Assembly: GCA_038043245.1 (NCBI GenBank)
Contig: JBBTCH010000001.1
Span: 558,001 to 622,000 of the forward strand
DNA length: 64,000 nt
From: JACPFV01 sp038043245
GTDB lineage: Bacteria; Pseudomonadota; Gammaproteobacteria; Nevskiales; Nevskiaceae
Direction of reading: 5' to 3'
The position numbers were made by a program, and so were the translations under genes. Of this stretch, positions 53,006-61,553 are shown one piece after another. The notes below the pieces were generated by a model. It saw nothing but the letters and a program-made list of their open reading frames with translations. It did no database searches and was not told the DNA's origin. Within the stretch, counting starts at the first letter, position 1, and every line of letters starts with the position of its first letter.

Positions 53006-53082
53006 TGGTAGGCGCGATTGGACTCGAACCAACGACCCCCTCCATGTCAAGGAGGTGCTCTAACCAGCTGAGCTACGCGCCT
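53006..53082 (-). tRNA. tRNA-Val (anticodon GAC)
   Basis: The minus strand gives a cloverleaf with acceptor AGGCGCG pairing CGCGCCT, encoded CCA, D-arm TAGCTCAGCTGGTTAGAGC, anticodon stem CCTCC/GGAGG with loop TTGACAT (anticodon GAC), and T-loop TTCGAGT. Confidence 0.95.
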
Positions 53083-53127
53083 GCAGATCGGTAACGCTGA
53101 AGGGCGCGCATGATGCCTGAGCTACCC

Positions 53128-55185
53128 TCAAGCGGCAACACTGAGCATGCCATCGCGCAGTTTTTTGATTTCGTCGCGCTTCTTCGCTGCCAGCTCGAAT
53201 TCCAGATTCTGCGCGGCCTGAAACATCTCTTTTTCCATTTTGGTGATGAGTTTGGACAGCTTCTCGGGCGGCAGGCGGCCATAGGTCGCTTCGGCTTCAG
53301 CCACTTTGAGCGCCTGCGCGGTCTCGGCCTCTTCGTAACCGGAACGCATGGCGTCATTGACCGCCTTGTGAATGCCGCGCGGGGTGATGCCGTGAATCTC
53401 GTTGTGCAGTTTTTGTTTGGCACGACGCCGATCCATCTCGCCGATGGCTCTTTTCATGGAATCGGTGACTTTGTCTGCGTACATGATCACGCGTCCATGC
53501 AGATTGCGCGCCGCCCGGCCGGACGTTTGAATCAGCGAGCGCTCCGAACGCAGGAAACCTTCCTTGTCGGCATCGAGAATCGCCACCAGCGACACCTCCG
53601 GAAGATCCAGTCCTTCGCGCAGCAGGTTGATGCCAACCAGCACGTCGAACAAACCCAATCGCAGGTCGCGCAGGATTTCAGCCCGCTCGACGGTGTCCAC
53701 GTCCGAGTGCATGTAACGCACTTTCACACCGTGCTCGTGCAGATAGTCGGTCAGGTCTTCCGCCATGCGCTTGGTCAGCGTGGTGACAAGCACGCGTTCT
53801 TTCTTGTCCGCACGGATGCGGATTTCACCGAGCAGATCGTCCACCTGGCTGGTCGCAGGACGAATTTCAGTCTCTGGATCGACGAGGCCGGTAGGCCGCA
53901 CAATCTGCTCGGCGGTCTGCTGCGATTTTTGCGCCTCGTAAGTGCTGGGCGTCGCGGAGACGAAAATCACTTGCGGTGCGATGCGTTCGAACTCCTCGAA
54001 CTTCAGCGGCCGGTTGTCCATCGCCGACGGCAGGCGGAAGCCGTACTCCACCAAGGTTTCCTTGCGTGAACGGTCGCCCTTGTACATGGCACCGAGCTGC
54101 GGCACGGTCACATGCGACTCGTCAATGATCACCAGCGCATCCGGCGGCAGGTAATCGAGCAGGCAAGGCGGCGGCTCGCCGGGTCCGCGGCCGGAGAGAT
54201 AGCGCGAATAGTTTTCGATGCCGGAGCAGTACCCGACTTCCTGAATCATCTCCAGATCGAAGGTGGTGCGCTGTTCCAACCGCTGCGCTTCCAGCAGTTT
54301 GCTGTTCTTGCGGAAGTACTCCAGCCGCTCGCGCAGTTCGTCCTTGACGGCGCTGAACATGCCGAGCGTCCGTTCACGCGGCGTCACGTAATGAGATTTC
54401 GGATACAAGGTGTAGCGCGGCACCTTGCGCTTGACCTCACCCGTCAGCGGATCGAACACCGAGAGGGATGCGATCTCGTCGTCGAACAATTCCAGCCGCA
54501 CCGCCTCGTCGTCGGATTCGGCCGGATGCACGTCGATCACCTCGCCGCGCACGCGGTAAGTGCCGCGCGCAAACTCGATGTCGTTGCGCTTGTACTGCAT
54601 CTCGGTGAGGCGGCGCAGCAGCTCGCGCTGGTCCAGCCGTTCGCCCTTGACCATGTGCAACACCATCTTGAAATAGGTTTCGGGATCGCCAAGACCATAG
54701 ATGGCAGAGACCGTAGCGACAATGATCGCGTCCTTGCGCCCGAGCAGGGTCTTGGTTGCCGACAACCGCATCTGTTCGATGTGCTCGTTGATCGAACTGT
54801 CTTTTTCAATGAACGTGTCGGTGGAGGGAACGTAGGCTTCCGGCTGGTAGTAGTCGTAATAGCTGACGAAATACTCCACCGCGTTGTTGGGGAAAAATTC
54901 CTTGAATTCACCGTAAAGCTGCCCCGCCAGCGTCTTGTTTGGCGCCAGCACCAGCGTCGGCCGCTGCACCTGCGAGATGACATTGGCGATGGTGAACGTC
55001 TTGCCGGAGCCGGTGACGCCGAGCAGGGTTTGATGGGTGAGACCGTCCGTCAGGCCTTGTACCAGCGTCTTGATCGCTTCGGGTTGATCGCCGGCCGGCG
55101 CCCAATCCGCCTTCAGGTGCAACCGCGTATCGGCACGGCTTTTCAGGCGCACGACCTTGGCGGTTTCGCTGTTACCTTCGATCAT
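53128..55185 (-). CDS. uvrB: Excinuclease ABC subunit B
   Basis: This 685-residue helicase-like repair protein has Walker A GVTGSGKTF, the beta-hairpin YYDYYQPEAYVP, DESH box, and a C-terminal UVR domain (about 645-680) for UvrC binding. UvrB verifies damage in nucleotide excision repair. The start chosen is ATG 55183-55185 (MIEGNSETAK), which leaves an N-terminal tail of about 15 residues longer than usual. It diverges from the aminotransferase gene. Confidence 0.97.
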   Translation of the reverse strand: MIEGNSETAKVVRLKSRADTRLHLKADWAPAGDQPEAIKTLVQGLTDGLTHQTLLGVTGSGKTFTIANVISQVQRPTLVLAPNKTLAGQLYGEFKEFFPNNAVEYFVSYYDYYQPEAYVPSTDTFIEKDSSINEHIEQMRLSATKTLLGRKDAIIVATVSAIYGLGDPETYFKMVLHMVKGERLDQRELLRRLTEMQYKRNDIEFARGTYRVRGEVIDVHPAESDDEAVRLELFDDEIASLSVFDPLTGEVKRKVPRYTLYPKSHYVTPRERTLGMFSAVKDELRERLEYFRKNSKLLEAQRLEQRTTFDLEMIQEVGYCSGIENYSRYLSGRGPGEPPPCLLDYLPPDALVIIDESHVTVPQLGAMYKGDRSRKETLVEYGFRLPSAMDNRPLKFEEFERIAPQVIFVSATPSTYEAQKSQQTAEQIVRPTGLVDPETEIRPATSQVDDLLGEIRIRADKKERVLVTTLTKRMAEDLTDYLHEHGVKVRYMHSDVDTVERAEILRDLRLGLFDVLVGINLLREGLDLPEVSLVAILDADKEGFLRSERSLIQTSGRAARNLHGRVIMYADKVTDSMKRAIGEMDRRRAKQKLHNEIHGITPRGIHKAVNDAMRSGYEEAETAQALKVAEAEATYGRLPPEKLSKLITKMEKEMFQAAQNLEFELAAKKRDEIKKLRDGMLSVAA

Positions 55186-55255
55186 TAAAAGGGGCCGGTG
55201 AACCCGAAAGAACAATTGAGTATCATCGCGCGCCTTTTCACTGCTTCATAGCCCT

Positions 55256-56431
55256 ATGGAACTCTCGCAGCGCAGCGGACGCATCAAGCCTTCCCCCACC
55301 CTGGCGGTCACCGCCAAGGCGGCAGAGCTCAAGGCGCAGGGCATCGACGTGCTCTCGCTCGGCGCGGGCGAGCCGGACTTCGACACACCGCAGCACATCA
55401 AGGACGCTGCGATCAAAGCGCTGCGCGATGGCTTCACCAAGTACACCGCAGTCGGCGGCATCCCCAGCCTGAAGAAGGCGATCATCGCCAAGCATCAGCG
55501 CGACAACGGTCTCGAGTACAAGCCGAACCAGGTCGTGGTGTCGAGCGGCGGCAAGCAGTCCTGCTACAACCTGTGCCAGGCGTTGTTAAACGCGGGTGAT
55601 GAAGTCATCGTGCCGGCGCCGTACTGGGTCAGCTACCCGGACATGGTGTTGCTGGCCGACGCCACGCCGGTGTTCATCACCACCTCGGCGGCGACGCGCT
55701 TCAAGATCACACCCGTCCAGCTTGAGGCGGCGATCACGCCGCGCACGCGGCTGATCTGGCTCAACTCGCCGTCCAACCCCTCGGGCATGGCCTACACCCG
55801 CGCCGAACTGACGGCGCTGGGCGAAGTGCTGCGCAAGCATCCGCGCGTGATCATCTGCACGGATGACATGTACGAGAAGATCCTGTGGTCAGGCGAGCCG
55901 TTCGCCAACATCCTCAACGTCTGTCCGGATCTCTACGAGCGCACGGTCATCATCCACGCCGTGTCGAAGACCTACTCGATGACCGGCTGGCGCATCGGCT
56001 GGGCCTGCGGTCCGGCCAAGCTCATCACCGCGATGACCGACATCCAGTCGCAGTCCACCAGCAACCCGAACTCGATCGCGCAGATGGCGGCCGAAGCGGC
56101 GTTGACCGGCGATCAGGCTTGCGTCACTGAGATGGTCACGGCGTTCAAGGGCCGCCACGATCGTCTGGTGGCAGGGCTCAACGAAATCCCGGGCGTGAAG
56201 TGCCTGCCCGGTGATGGCACCTTCTACGCCTTCCCCAGCTTCGAGGGCCTGATGCAGAAACTCGGCTGCAAGAACGATCTCGAACTGGCCGACATCATCC
56301 TGCAGAAGGGCCGTGTGGCCCTGGTGCCGGGCTCGGCCTTTGGTGCCCCCGGCTACATGCGCCTGTCCTTCGCTACCAGCGACAAGGTACTGATCGAGTC
56401 GGTCGCCCGCATCAAGGCACTGGCCGCTTAA
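55256..56431 (+). CDS. aspC: Pyridoxal-phosphate aspartate aminotransferase (class I, Ib type)
   Basis: This 391-residue fold-type I aminotransferase binds PLP through Lys in HAVSKTYSMTGWRIGW (about residue 240), with Asn in NSPSNPSG, Asp/Tyr in CTDDMYEKI and the carboxylate-binding Arg in RLSFA. LSLGAGEPDFDTP near the N-terminus marks the aspartate/prephenate aminotransferase group. It interconverts aspartate and oxaloacetate. Whether it also handles prephenate cannot be told. Confidence 0.92.
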   Translation: MELSQRSGRIKPSPTLAVTAKAAELKAQGIDVLSLGAGEPDFDTPQHIKDAAIKALRDGFTKYTAVGGIPSLKKAIIAKHQRDNGLEYKPNQVVVSSGGKQSCYNLCQALLNAGDEVIVPAPYWVSYPDMVLLADATPVFITTSAATRFKITPVQLEAAITPRTRLIWLNSPSNPSGMAYTRAELTALGEVLRKHPRVIICTDDMYEKILWSGEPFANILNVCPDLYERTVIIHAVSKTYSMTGWRIGWACGPAKLITAMTDIQSQSTSNPNSIAQMAAEAALTGDQACVTEMVTAFKGRHDRLVAGLNEIPGVKCLPGDGTFYAFPSFEGLMQKLGCKNDLELADIILQKGRVALVPGSAFGAPGYMRLSFATSDKVLIESVARIKALAA

Positions 56432-56481
56432 TTTTCATTGCAGTAGCCGGGGCGCACCTCTACAATCCGCGCCCCGATCGT

Positions 56482-56557
<76 letters not shown>

Positions 56558-56579
56558 CTTAAATAAAGTCCGGCTCCAA

Positions 56580-57818
56580 ATGACGAAAACGGTATTGGTC
56601 GTCGGTGCGGGTCAAGCCGGCGCCGAGTTCGCACTGGCCTACCGGGCGAAAAACTCCACTGACCGTATCGTGCTGGTCGGCGAGGAACCCGAGCTTCCCT
56701 ACCGGCGGCCACCGCTGTCCAAGCTGTTCTTGGCAAGGCAGATGCCGCAGGCGCAGATCTATCTGCATGCCGAAGCCACTTACGCCAAACAGAACGTCGA
56801 ACTGCGACTGGGCCTGCGTGCCGAGGCCATAGACCGTAACGCCAGGCGCGTGCGGTTCGCCGATGGCTCCAGCGAACCCTACGACACGCTGGTATTGGCG
56901 ACCGGCGGGCGGGTTCGCAGCCTGTCGGTGCCTGGTGCCGATGCGTCTAACGTGCGTTATTTGCGCAGCCTCGCTGACGCACAGGCGCTGAGCGCGCTGC
57001 TCGGCCCCGGCAAACGTCTGGTCATCATCGGTGGTGGCTATATCGGACTGGAAGTCGCGGCCACCGCGCGCGGGCTCGAAACCCAGGTCACCGTGCTGGA
57101 ATCGATGCCGCGCGTGCTGGCCCGCGTGACGGCGCCGGAACTGTCGGCGTTCTACGAGAAGGTCCATCGTGACGCAGGTGTTGTCGTGCGCACCGACGTG
57201 CAGATCGATCACATCGAGCACGGCCATCAAGGCTCGGCCGTGGTGCTCAAATCCGGCGAACGTCATCCCGCCGATGTGATTCTGGTCGGCATCGGACTGA
57301 TCCCGAATACCGAACTGGCTGCGGACGCCGGGCTGGATGTGGACAACGGCATTCGGGTTGACGGTCACGCTCAGACGTCCGACCCGAACATCCTTGCCGT
57401 CGGCGACTGCGCCAATCATCACAACCGTCTGCTGAATCGCCGCCTGCGACTGGAATCGGTACCGAACGCGATGGAGCAATCGCGCGCGGCGGCGGCCACG
57501 CTCGCCGGCACGCCAACGGAATACGCGCCGGTCCCGTGGTTCTGGTCGGACCAATACAAACTCAAATTGCAGATGGCGGGCCTCTCGCAGGGCCACGACC
57601 AGACCGTGATGCGCGGCGACCCTGCCAAGCAGTCGTTCACGGTTTTTTATCTGTCGCAGGGTGCGGTGATTGCCGCCGACACCGTCAACCATCCGCCCGA
57701 GCACCAGCTCGCCAAGCGCATGGTCGCCGAGCGCTTGCGGCCCGACATACAAAGACTGGCCGATGACACTCAGCCACTGAAAGATTTATTCATCACCAAC
57801 ACAGAGAGAAAAGCATGA
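56580..57818 (+). CDS. FAD-dependent ferredoxin-reductase-type oxidoreductase
   Basis: This 412-residue protein has the FAD-binding VLVVGAGQAGAEFALAYR at the N-terminus, LPYRRPPLSKLFL, an NAD-binding IIGGGYIGLEVAATA near 145, and VGDCANHHNRL near 283. This is the pattern of putidaredoxin/rhodocoxin reductases, which pass electrons from NADH to a 2Fe-2S ferredoxin serving a P450 or dioxygenase. Neither a ferredoxin nor an oxygenase is encoded nearby. It overlaps the short-chain dehydrogenase gene by 4 bases. Confidence 0.9.
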   Translation: MTKTVLVVGAGQAGAEFALAYRAKNSTDRIVLVGEEPELPYRRPPLSKLFLARQMPQAQIYLHAEATYAKQNVELRLGLRAEAIDRNARRVRFADGSSEPYDTLVLATGGRVRSLSVPGADASNVRYLRSLADAQALSALLGPGKRLVIIGGGYIGLEVAATARGLETQVTVLESMPRVLARVTAPELSAFYEKVHRDAGVVVRTDVQIDHIEHGHQGSAVVLKSGERHPADVILVGIGLIPNTELAADAGLDVDNGIRVDGHAQTSDPNILAVGDCANHHNRLLNRRLRLESVPNAMEQSRAAAATLAGTPTEYAPVPWFWSDQYKLKLQMAGLSQGHDQTVMRGDPAKQSFTVFYLSQGAVIAADTVNHPPEHQLAKRMVAERLRPDIQRLADDTQPLKDLFITNTERKA

Positions 57819-58579
57819 ACGTCAAAGGACTCTCCGCGCTCATCACGGGTGGCGCCTCGGGACTCGGTGCTGCGACCGCCGAGGCGCTGATCGGCGCTGG
57901 CGCCAAAGTTACCCTGCTGGACATGGGTGAAGACAGGGGCAAGGCGCTCGCTGCAAAACTGGGCTGCCACTTCGAGCTGTGTAACGTCGCTGACGACGCC
58001 GGCGCGGCCAAGGCCATCGAAAACGCCGAGCGCGTCAACGGGCCGGCCCGCGTGGTCGTCAACTGCGCGGGCATCGGCAAACCAGCCAAGGCGCTGGGCA
58101 AGGACGGCCCGCTGCCGCTGGCGGATTTCACCCGCATCATCAACGTCAATCTGGTCGGCACCTTCAACATCATCCGCCTCGCCGCCGCGCGCATGCAGAC
58201 GCTGCCGGCGCTGGATACCACCGAGCGTGGCGTGTTCATCAACGTCGCCTCGATCGCAGCGTTTGACGGTCAGATCGGCCAGCCCGCCTATGCCGCCTCG
58301 AAGGCCGGCGTGGTCGGCATGACGCTGCCGCTGGCTCGCGAGTTCGCGCGCATCGGCATCCGCGTCGTCACCATCGCCCCCGGCGTGTTCGAGACGCCGA
58401 TGGTTTCCGGCCAGCTGTCGGAGGAAGTCGCCGCCGCACTGAAAGCCGCCATTCCCTTTCCGTCGCGCCTCGGCAAGCCGGAAGAATTCGCCAGGCTGGC
58501 GATGGCGATCATCGACAATCCGTTCCTGAACGGCGAAACCATCCGCCTGGATGGCGCCCAGCGCATGGCGCCGAAATAA
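57815..58579 (+). CDS. Short-chain dehydrogenase, 3-hydroxyacyl-CoA dehydrogenase type 2-like
   Basis: This 254-residue SDR has the cofactor motif TGGASGLGAATAEALIGAG, NAG-type VVVNCAGIG, catalytic Ser in NVASIAAFDGQIGQ, and YAASKAG. The inserts around ALGKDGPLPLADFTRIINVN and the PFPSRLG, GETIRLDGA end match the HSD17B10 / type 2 hydroxyacyl-CoA dehydrogenase group. It should act on hydroxyacyl-CoA or steroid alcohols with NAD. It is translationally coupled to the reductase gene before it. Confidence 0.9.
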   Translation: MNVKGLSALITGGASGLGAATAEALIGAGAKVTLLDMGEDRGKALAAKLGCHFELCNVADDAGAAKAIENAERVNGPARVVVNCAGIGKPAKALGKDGPLPLADFTRIINVNLVGTFNIIRLAAARMQTLPALDTTERGVFINVASIAAFDGQIGQPAYAASKAGVVGMTLPLAREFARIGIRVVTIAPGVFETPMVSGQLSEEVAAALKAAIPFPSRLGKPEEFARLAMAIIDNPFLNGETIRLDGAQRMAPK

Positions 58580-58600
58580 AACTTGAATTTTCTTATCCGC

Positions 58601-58626
58601 CATGCCCGCCTGCGCGGGCATGACGG
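58601..58626. repeat. REP-like palindromic unit between convergent genes
   Basis: CATGCCCGC, CTGC, GCGGGCATG followed by ACGG: another unit of the family at 42431-42504. It sits in the 58-base gap between two converging genes and could act as a two-way transcription end. Confidence 0.7.
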
Positions 58627-58637
58627 TTCGTTTGTGG

Positions 58638-59747
58638 CTACTTTTTGGGTTCAGTGAGACTCTTGAACGCACCGCCAAGGGCCTCGACGCCTTTCTGCCC
58701 GACACCGCCAATGGCTTCTGCGACGCCGGTAATGCTGACGCCCATCATCCCCGCCATCGCCGAGGCCACCTGGGTCGCGAAGGCTTCGTTGAGCGAAAAC
58801 GAGGGGTTGTTGATGTCGCCCTTGAGTTCGAAATCAATGTCGATGCGATCGTTCTTGTCCTTCATGAAAAACAGCAGCGCGTCACGCGGCACGCCCATGA
58901 AGGTGTTCAGGCCGCCCGACGAAGCCAATTCAAGATTGCTCAGCACCAGCCTGCCCGGCGCATTCAATTGCTTCTTGCGCACCTCGGACTTCATCTCGAA
59001 ATCCAGCGTGCCGCGCCGCACGCCGGTCTCTGACGCCTTGACCAGATAAGGCTGCAGGGCGATCAGGTCGACCGCTTTCAATTCGGTCCTGATCGAGGAA
59101 TCACGGCTGGCGATTTCGGACCAGCCCTCCACTTCGATGCGACCGTCCTGCTTCACGCCCTTGAGCACGCCGGAAAAATCAATGTCGGTCTTTGTGTTCA
59201 GCGCGGGCACGACGACATCGTCGATGGAAAGTTCTATCTGCTCAAGACGGATCTTGTGTGCGGGTCGTCGCACGCTGGCGTCGAAGAACTCCACGACTCC
59301 ATCGTTGAGTCTGATGCGGCCGACGCTGACTTCGGGCACCGAAGCGGCATCGTCAGGCTTTTCGCTTTTGGGTTTCGCCGGCTTACCTTCCAGCAGACTC
59401 GGCAACAAATGCAGTTTTTCGTCGCGCGTGCGCAGCACCGACAGGTAGGGTTTCTCGATGGTGATCGAACTGACGCGCAGACGGCCCGTCAGTGCCGCCA
59501 GCAGGCTGGGCGACACCGTCAGCCGCTCGGCGCTCAGAGTTTCCGCCGCGGGCCAGCCCGCAGGCGCTTTGATGTGCAGGCCGGTGACGGTGACGCCGGT
59601 CAGACCGACGCTGATGGATTCGATCGTGCTTTCGGGGCCCAGCGCCGCCTGCACCTGACTCTTGAGTGCACTGGCGGCGACGCGATAACCGACGATGACC
59701 GTGACGGCGACGACTGCGGTGACGATCCAGACCGAACGACGTTTCAT
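58638..59747 (-). CDS. AsmA-like (DUF748-type) membrane-anchored protein
   Basis: This 369-residue protein has one N-terminal membrane segment (about 6-24), then the LTGVTVTGLHIKAP repeat-like beta structure of AsmA/DUF748 proteins, with SSITIEKPYLSV and RIRLNDGVVEFFDASV. The tail (about 320-369) is Gly- and Ala-rich. AsmA-like proteins span the periplasm and are linked to lipid transport or outer-membrane assembly. The exact role is unknown. Confidence 0.8.
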   Translation of the reverse strand: MKRRSVWIVTAVVAVTVIVGYRVAASALKSQVQAALGPESTIESISVGLTGVTVTGLHIKAPAGWPAAETLSAERLTVSPSLLAALTGRLRVSSITIEKPYLSVLRTRDEKLHLLPSLLEGKPAKPKSEKPDDAASVPEVSVGRIRLNDGVVEFFDASVRRPAHKIRLEQIELSIDDVVVPALNTKTDIDFSGVLKGVKQDGRIEVEGWSEIASRDSSIRTELKAVDLIALQPYLVKASETGVRRGTLDFEMKSEVRKKQLNAPGRLVLSNLELASSGGLNTFMGVPRDALLFFMKDKNDRIDIDFELKGDINNPSFSLNEAFATQVASAMAGMMGVSITGVAEAIGGVGQKGVEALGGAFKSLTEPKK

Positions 59748-59766
59748 GGTCTACCTCGCTGTTGAA

Positions 59767-60906
59767 TCAATGCTCCGGGTGCTGCCACCAGGGCTTGAGG
59801 ACATCCTGCGGAGAAACGTACTCGTAGTGCAGCGCCTCGGCAACGGCCTTGTAGGTGACCTTGCCGCTGTGCACATTCAGACCTTCGCGCAGATGGGCGT
59901 CGTCCAGCAGGGCCTTGCTGTAACCCTTGTCGGCCAGCGCCAGCGCGAACGGCAGCGTCGCGTTGGTCAGCGCGAATGTCGAGGTGCGGGCGACGCCGCC
60001 CGGCATGTTGGCGACGCAGTAATGGACGATGCCGTCCACCACGTAAGTCGGATCCTGATGCGTGGTCGCCTTGCTGGTCTCGAAGCAGCCGCCCTGGTCG
60101 ATCGCCACGTCGACGATCACCGCACCGGGCTTCATGCGCTTGAGCATCGCGCGGGTCACCAGCCGGGGCGCTGCCGCGCCGGGCACCAGCACGGCGCCGA
60201 TGACCAGATCTGCCCGGGTCACCGCTTCTTCCACCGCATCGGCAGTCGAGTATTGCGTGCGCAAACGGCCGTCAAAAATCTGATCGAGATAATTCAAACG
60301 CGGCAGCGAGCGGTCGAGGATGGTCACGCTGGCGCCCATGCCGACGGCGATGCGCGCGGCGTTATAACCGACCACACCGCCGCCGATCACCGCGACGTCC
60401 GCCGGCGCCACACCGGGCACGCCGCCGAGCAGCACGCCGTTGCCGCCCTGGGCTTTTTCCATCGCGTGCGCGCCGGCCTGAATCGACATGCGCCCCGCGA
60501 CTTCGCTCATCGGCGCCAGCAGCGGCAATCCGCCACGGCCGTCGGTGACGGTTTCATACGCGATCGCGATACAGCCGGATTTCGCCAGCGCTTTCGTCTG
60601 TTCCGGGTCCGGCGCCAGATGCAGATAAGTGAACAGCACCTGCCCTTCGCGCAGCATCTTGCATTCAACCGGCTGCGGCTCCTTGACCTTGATGATCATG
60701 TCCGCGCGCGCGAAGACCTCTTCGGCCTTGGCGACGATCTCGGCACCGGCCGCGCGGTAATGCTCGTCGCTGAGCCCGATCGCTGTGCCCGCCAGGGTCT
60801 GGATCATCACCTCGTGCCCGTGCGCCTTGAGTTCTCGCACACCGGCCGGCGTCAGGCCGACGCGGTATTCGTGATTCTTGATTTCTTTGGGCACGCCGAT
60901 ACGCAT
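59767..60906 (-). CDS. ald: Alanine dehydrogenase
   Basis: This 379-residue enzyme has MRIGVPKEIKNHEYRVGLTP at the start, the substrate Lys in IIKVKEPQ, His in YLHLA, and the NAD-binding VAVIGGGVVGYNAARIA. The DVAIDQGGCFETSK and VANMPGGVARTST motifs are the family signature. It converts pyruvate, ammonia and NADH to alanine, or the reverse. It is 19 bases after the AsmA-like start in the opposite sense of transcription order, so the two may be co-transcribed. Confidence 0.96.
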   Translation of the reverse strand: MRIGVPKEIKNHEYRVGLTPAGVRELKAHGHEVMIQTLAGTAIGLSDEHYRAAGAEIVAKAEEVFARADMIIKVKEPQPVECKMLREGQVLFTYLHLAPDPEQTKALAKSGCIAIAYETVTDGRGGLPLLAPMSEVAGRMSIQAGAHAMEKAQGGNGVLLGGVPGVAPADVAVIGGGVVGYNAARIAVGMGASVTILDRSLPRLNYLDQIFDGRLRTQYSTADAVEEAVTRADLVIGAVLVPGAAAPRLVTRAMLKRMKPGAVIVDVAIDQGGCFETSKATTHQDPTYVVDGIVHYCVANMPGGVARTSTFALTNATLPFALALADKGYSKALLDDAHLREGLNVHSGKVTYKAVAEALHYEYVSPQDVLKPWWQHPEH

Positions 60907-60950
60907 GGGCTTCTCGTTTTGATTCAGGATGGCGGAATTATCCCACTAGA

Positions 60951-61301
60951 ATGAGCCGCATGTTGTTTCGCAACACCAAGATCTTCTCCCTGCTCTGGCT
61001 CAGCATCGGCATCGGCCTGAGCGGCTATTACGGCGTCGAGTGGTACGAACAACCGAGCTGGACACGGGACGAGATCGAGCAATCGGTCGAGCTGAACCTG
61101 GCCGTGGATCTCGCGCGCATGGGTCCGCATCTGCGCCCCAAAGGCGACAAACTGGACGCCCTGCGCCAGCTGGTGCGCGGCGAAGTCGAAACACAGATCC
61201 GCCGAGAACAATCCGCGACTCAGCGCGGGCTTGCGGCCGGTGTCGCCATGTTGCTGCTAGGCTTGGTGCCGCTGCTGTTGGAGAGAAAGCGCGGCGTGTA
61301 A
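60951..61301 (+). CDS. Small hypothetical membrane protein
   Basis: This protein has at most 116 residues, with membrane segments at about 10-28 (FSLLWLSIGIGLSGYYG) and 93-109 (AAGVAMLLLGLVPLLL). A charged stretch between them holds DLARMGPHLRPKGDKLDALR. Start is ATG 60951 or ATG 60960. I recognise no family. It is divergent from ald with a 44-base gap and lies just before two tRNA genes on the other strand. Confidence 0.65.
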   Translation: MSRMLFRNTKIFSLLWLSIGIGLSGYYGVEWYEQPSWTRDEIEQSVELNLAVDLARMGPHLRPKGDKLDALRQLVRGEVETQIRREQSATQRGLAAGVAMLLLGLVPLLLERKRGV

Positions 61302-61304
61302 GAC

Positions 61305-61380
61305 TGGCGCGCCCGGAAGGATTCGAACCTCCGACCTGAGGCTTAGGATGCCCCTGCTCTTCCAGCTGAGCTACGGGCGC
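61305..61380 (-). tRNA. tRNA-Arg (anticodon CCT)
   Basis: The minus strand has acceptor GCGCCCG pairing CGGGCGC, encoded CCA, anticodon stem GGGGC/GCCTC (one G-U pair) with loop ATCCTAA (anticodon CCT), and T-loop TTCGAAT. It reads AGG codons. Confidence 0.94.
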
Positions 61381-61412
61381 TGGCGTTAAAAGATTCTGGC
61401 ACAGCTCTAGGT

Positions 61413-61489
61413 TGGCGCGCCCGGCACGATTCGAACGTGCGACCCCGGACTTAGAAGGTCCGTGCTCTATCCGACTGAGCTACGGGCGC
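61413..61489 (-). tRNA. tRNA-Arg (anticodon TCT)
   Basis: The minus strand has the same acceptor stem as the preceding gene, encoded CCA, anticodon stem CGGAC/GTCCG with loop CTTCTAA (anticodon TCT), and T-loop TTCGAAT. It reads AGA codons. The two Arg genes are 32 bases apart and probably arose by duplication or are co-transcribed. Confidence 0.95.
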
Positions 61490-61553
61490 GGCGCGCGAAG
61501 TTTAGTCCACGATACCGTCCACAGTGCAGCGCTCCACGAATTAATATGTCCCC

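Noticed and set aside
61305..61489. tRNA-Arg pair as an integration site for a mobile element
   Set aside because: No integrase gene or repeated tRNA end was seen near it, and the flanking genes look like ordinary chromosome.
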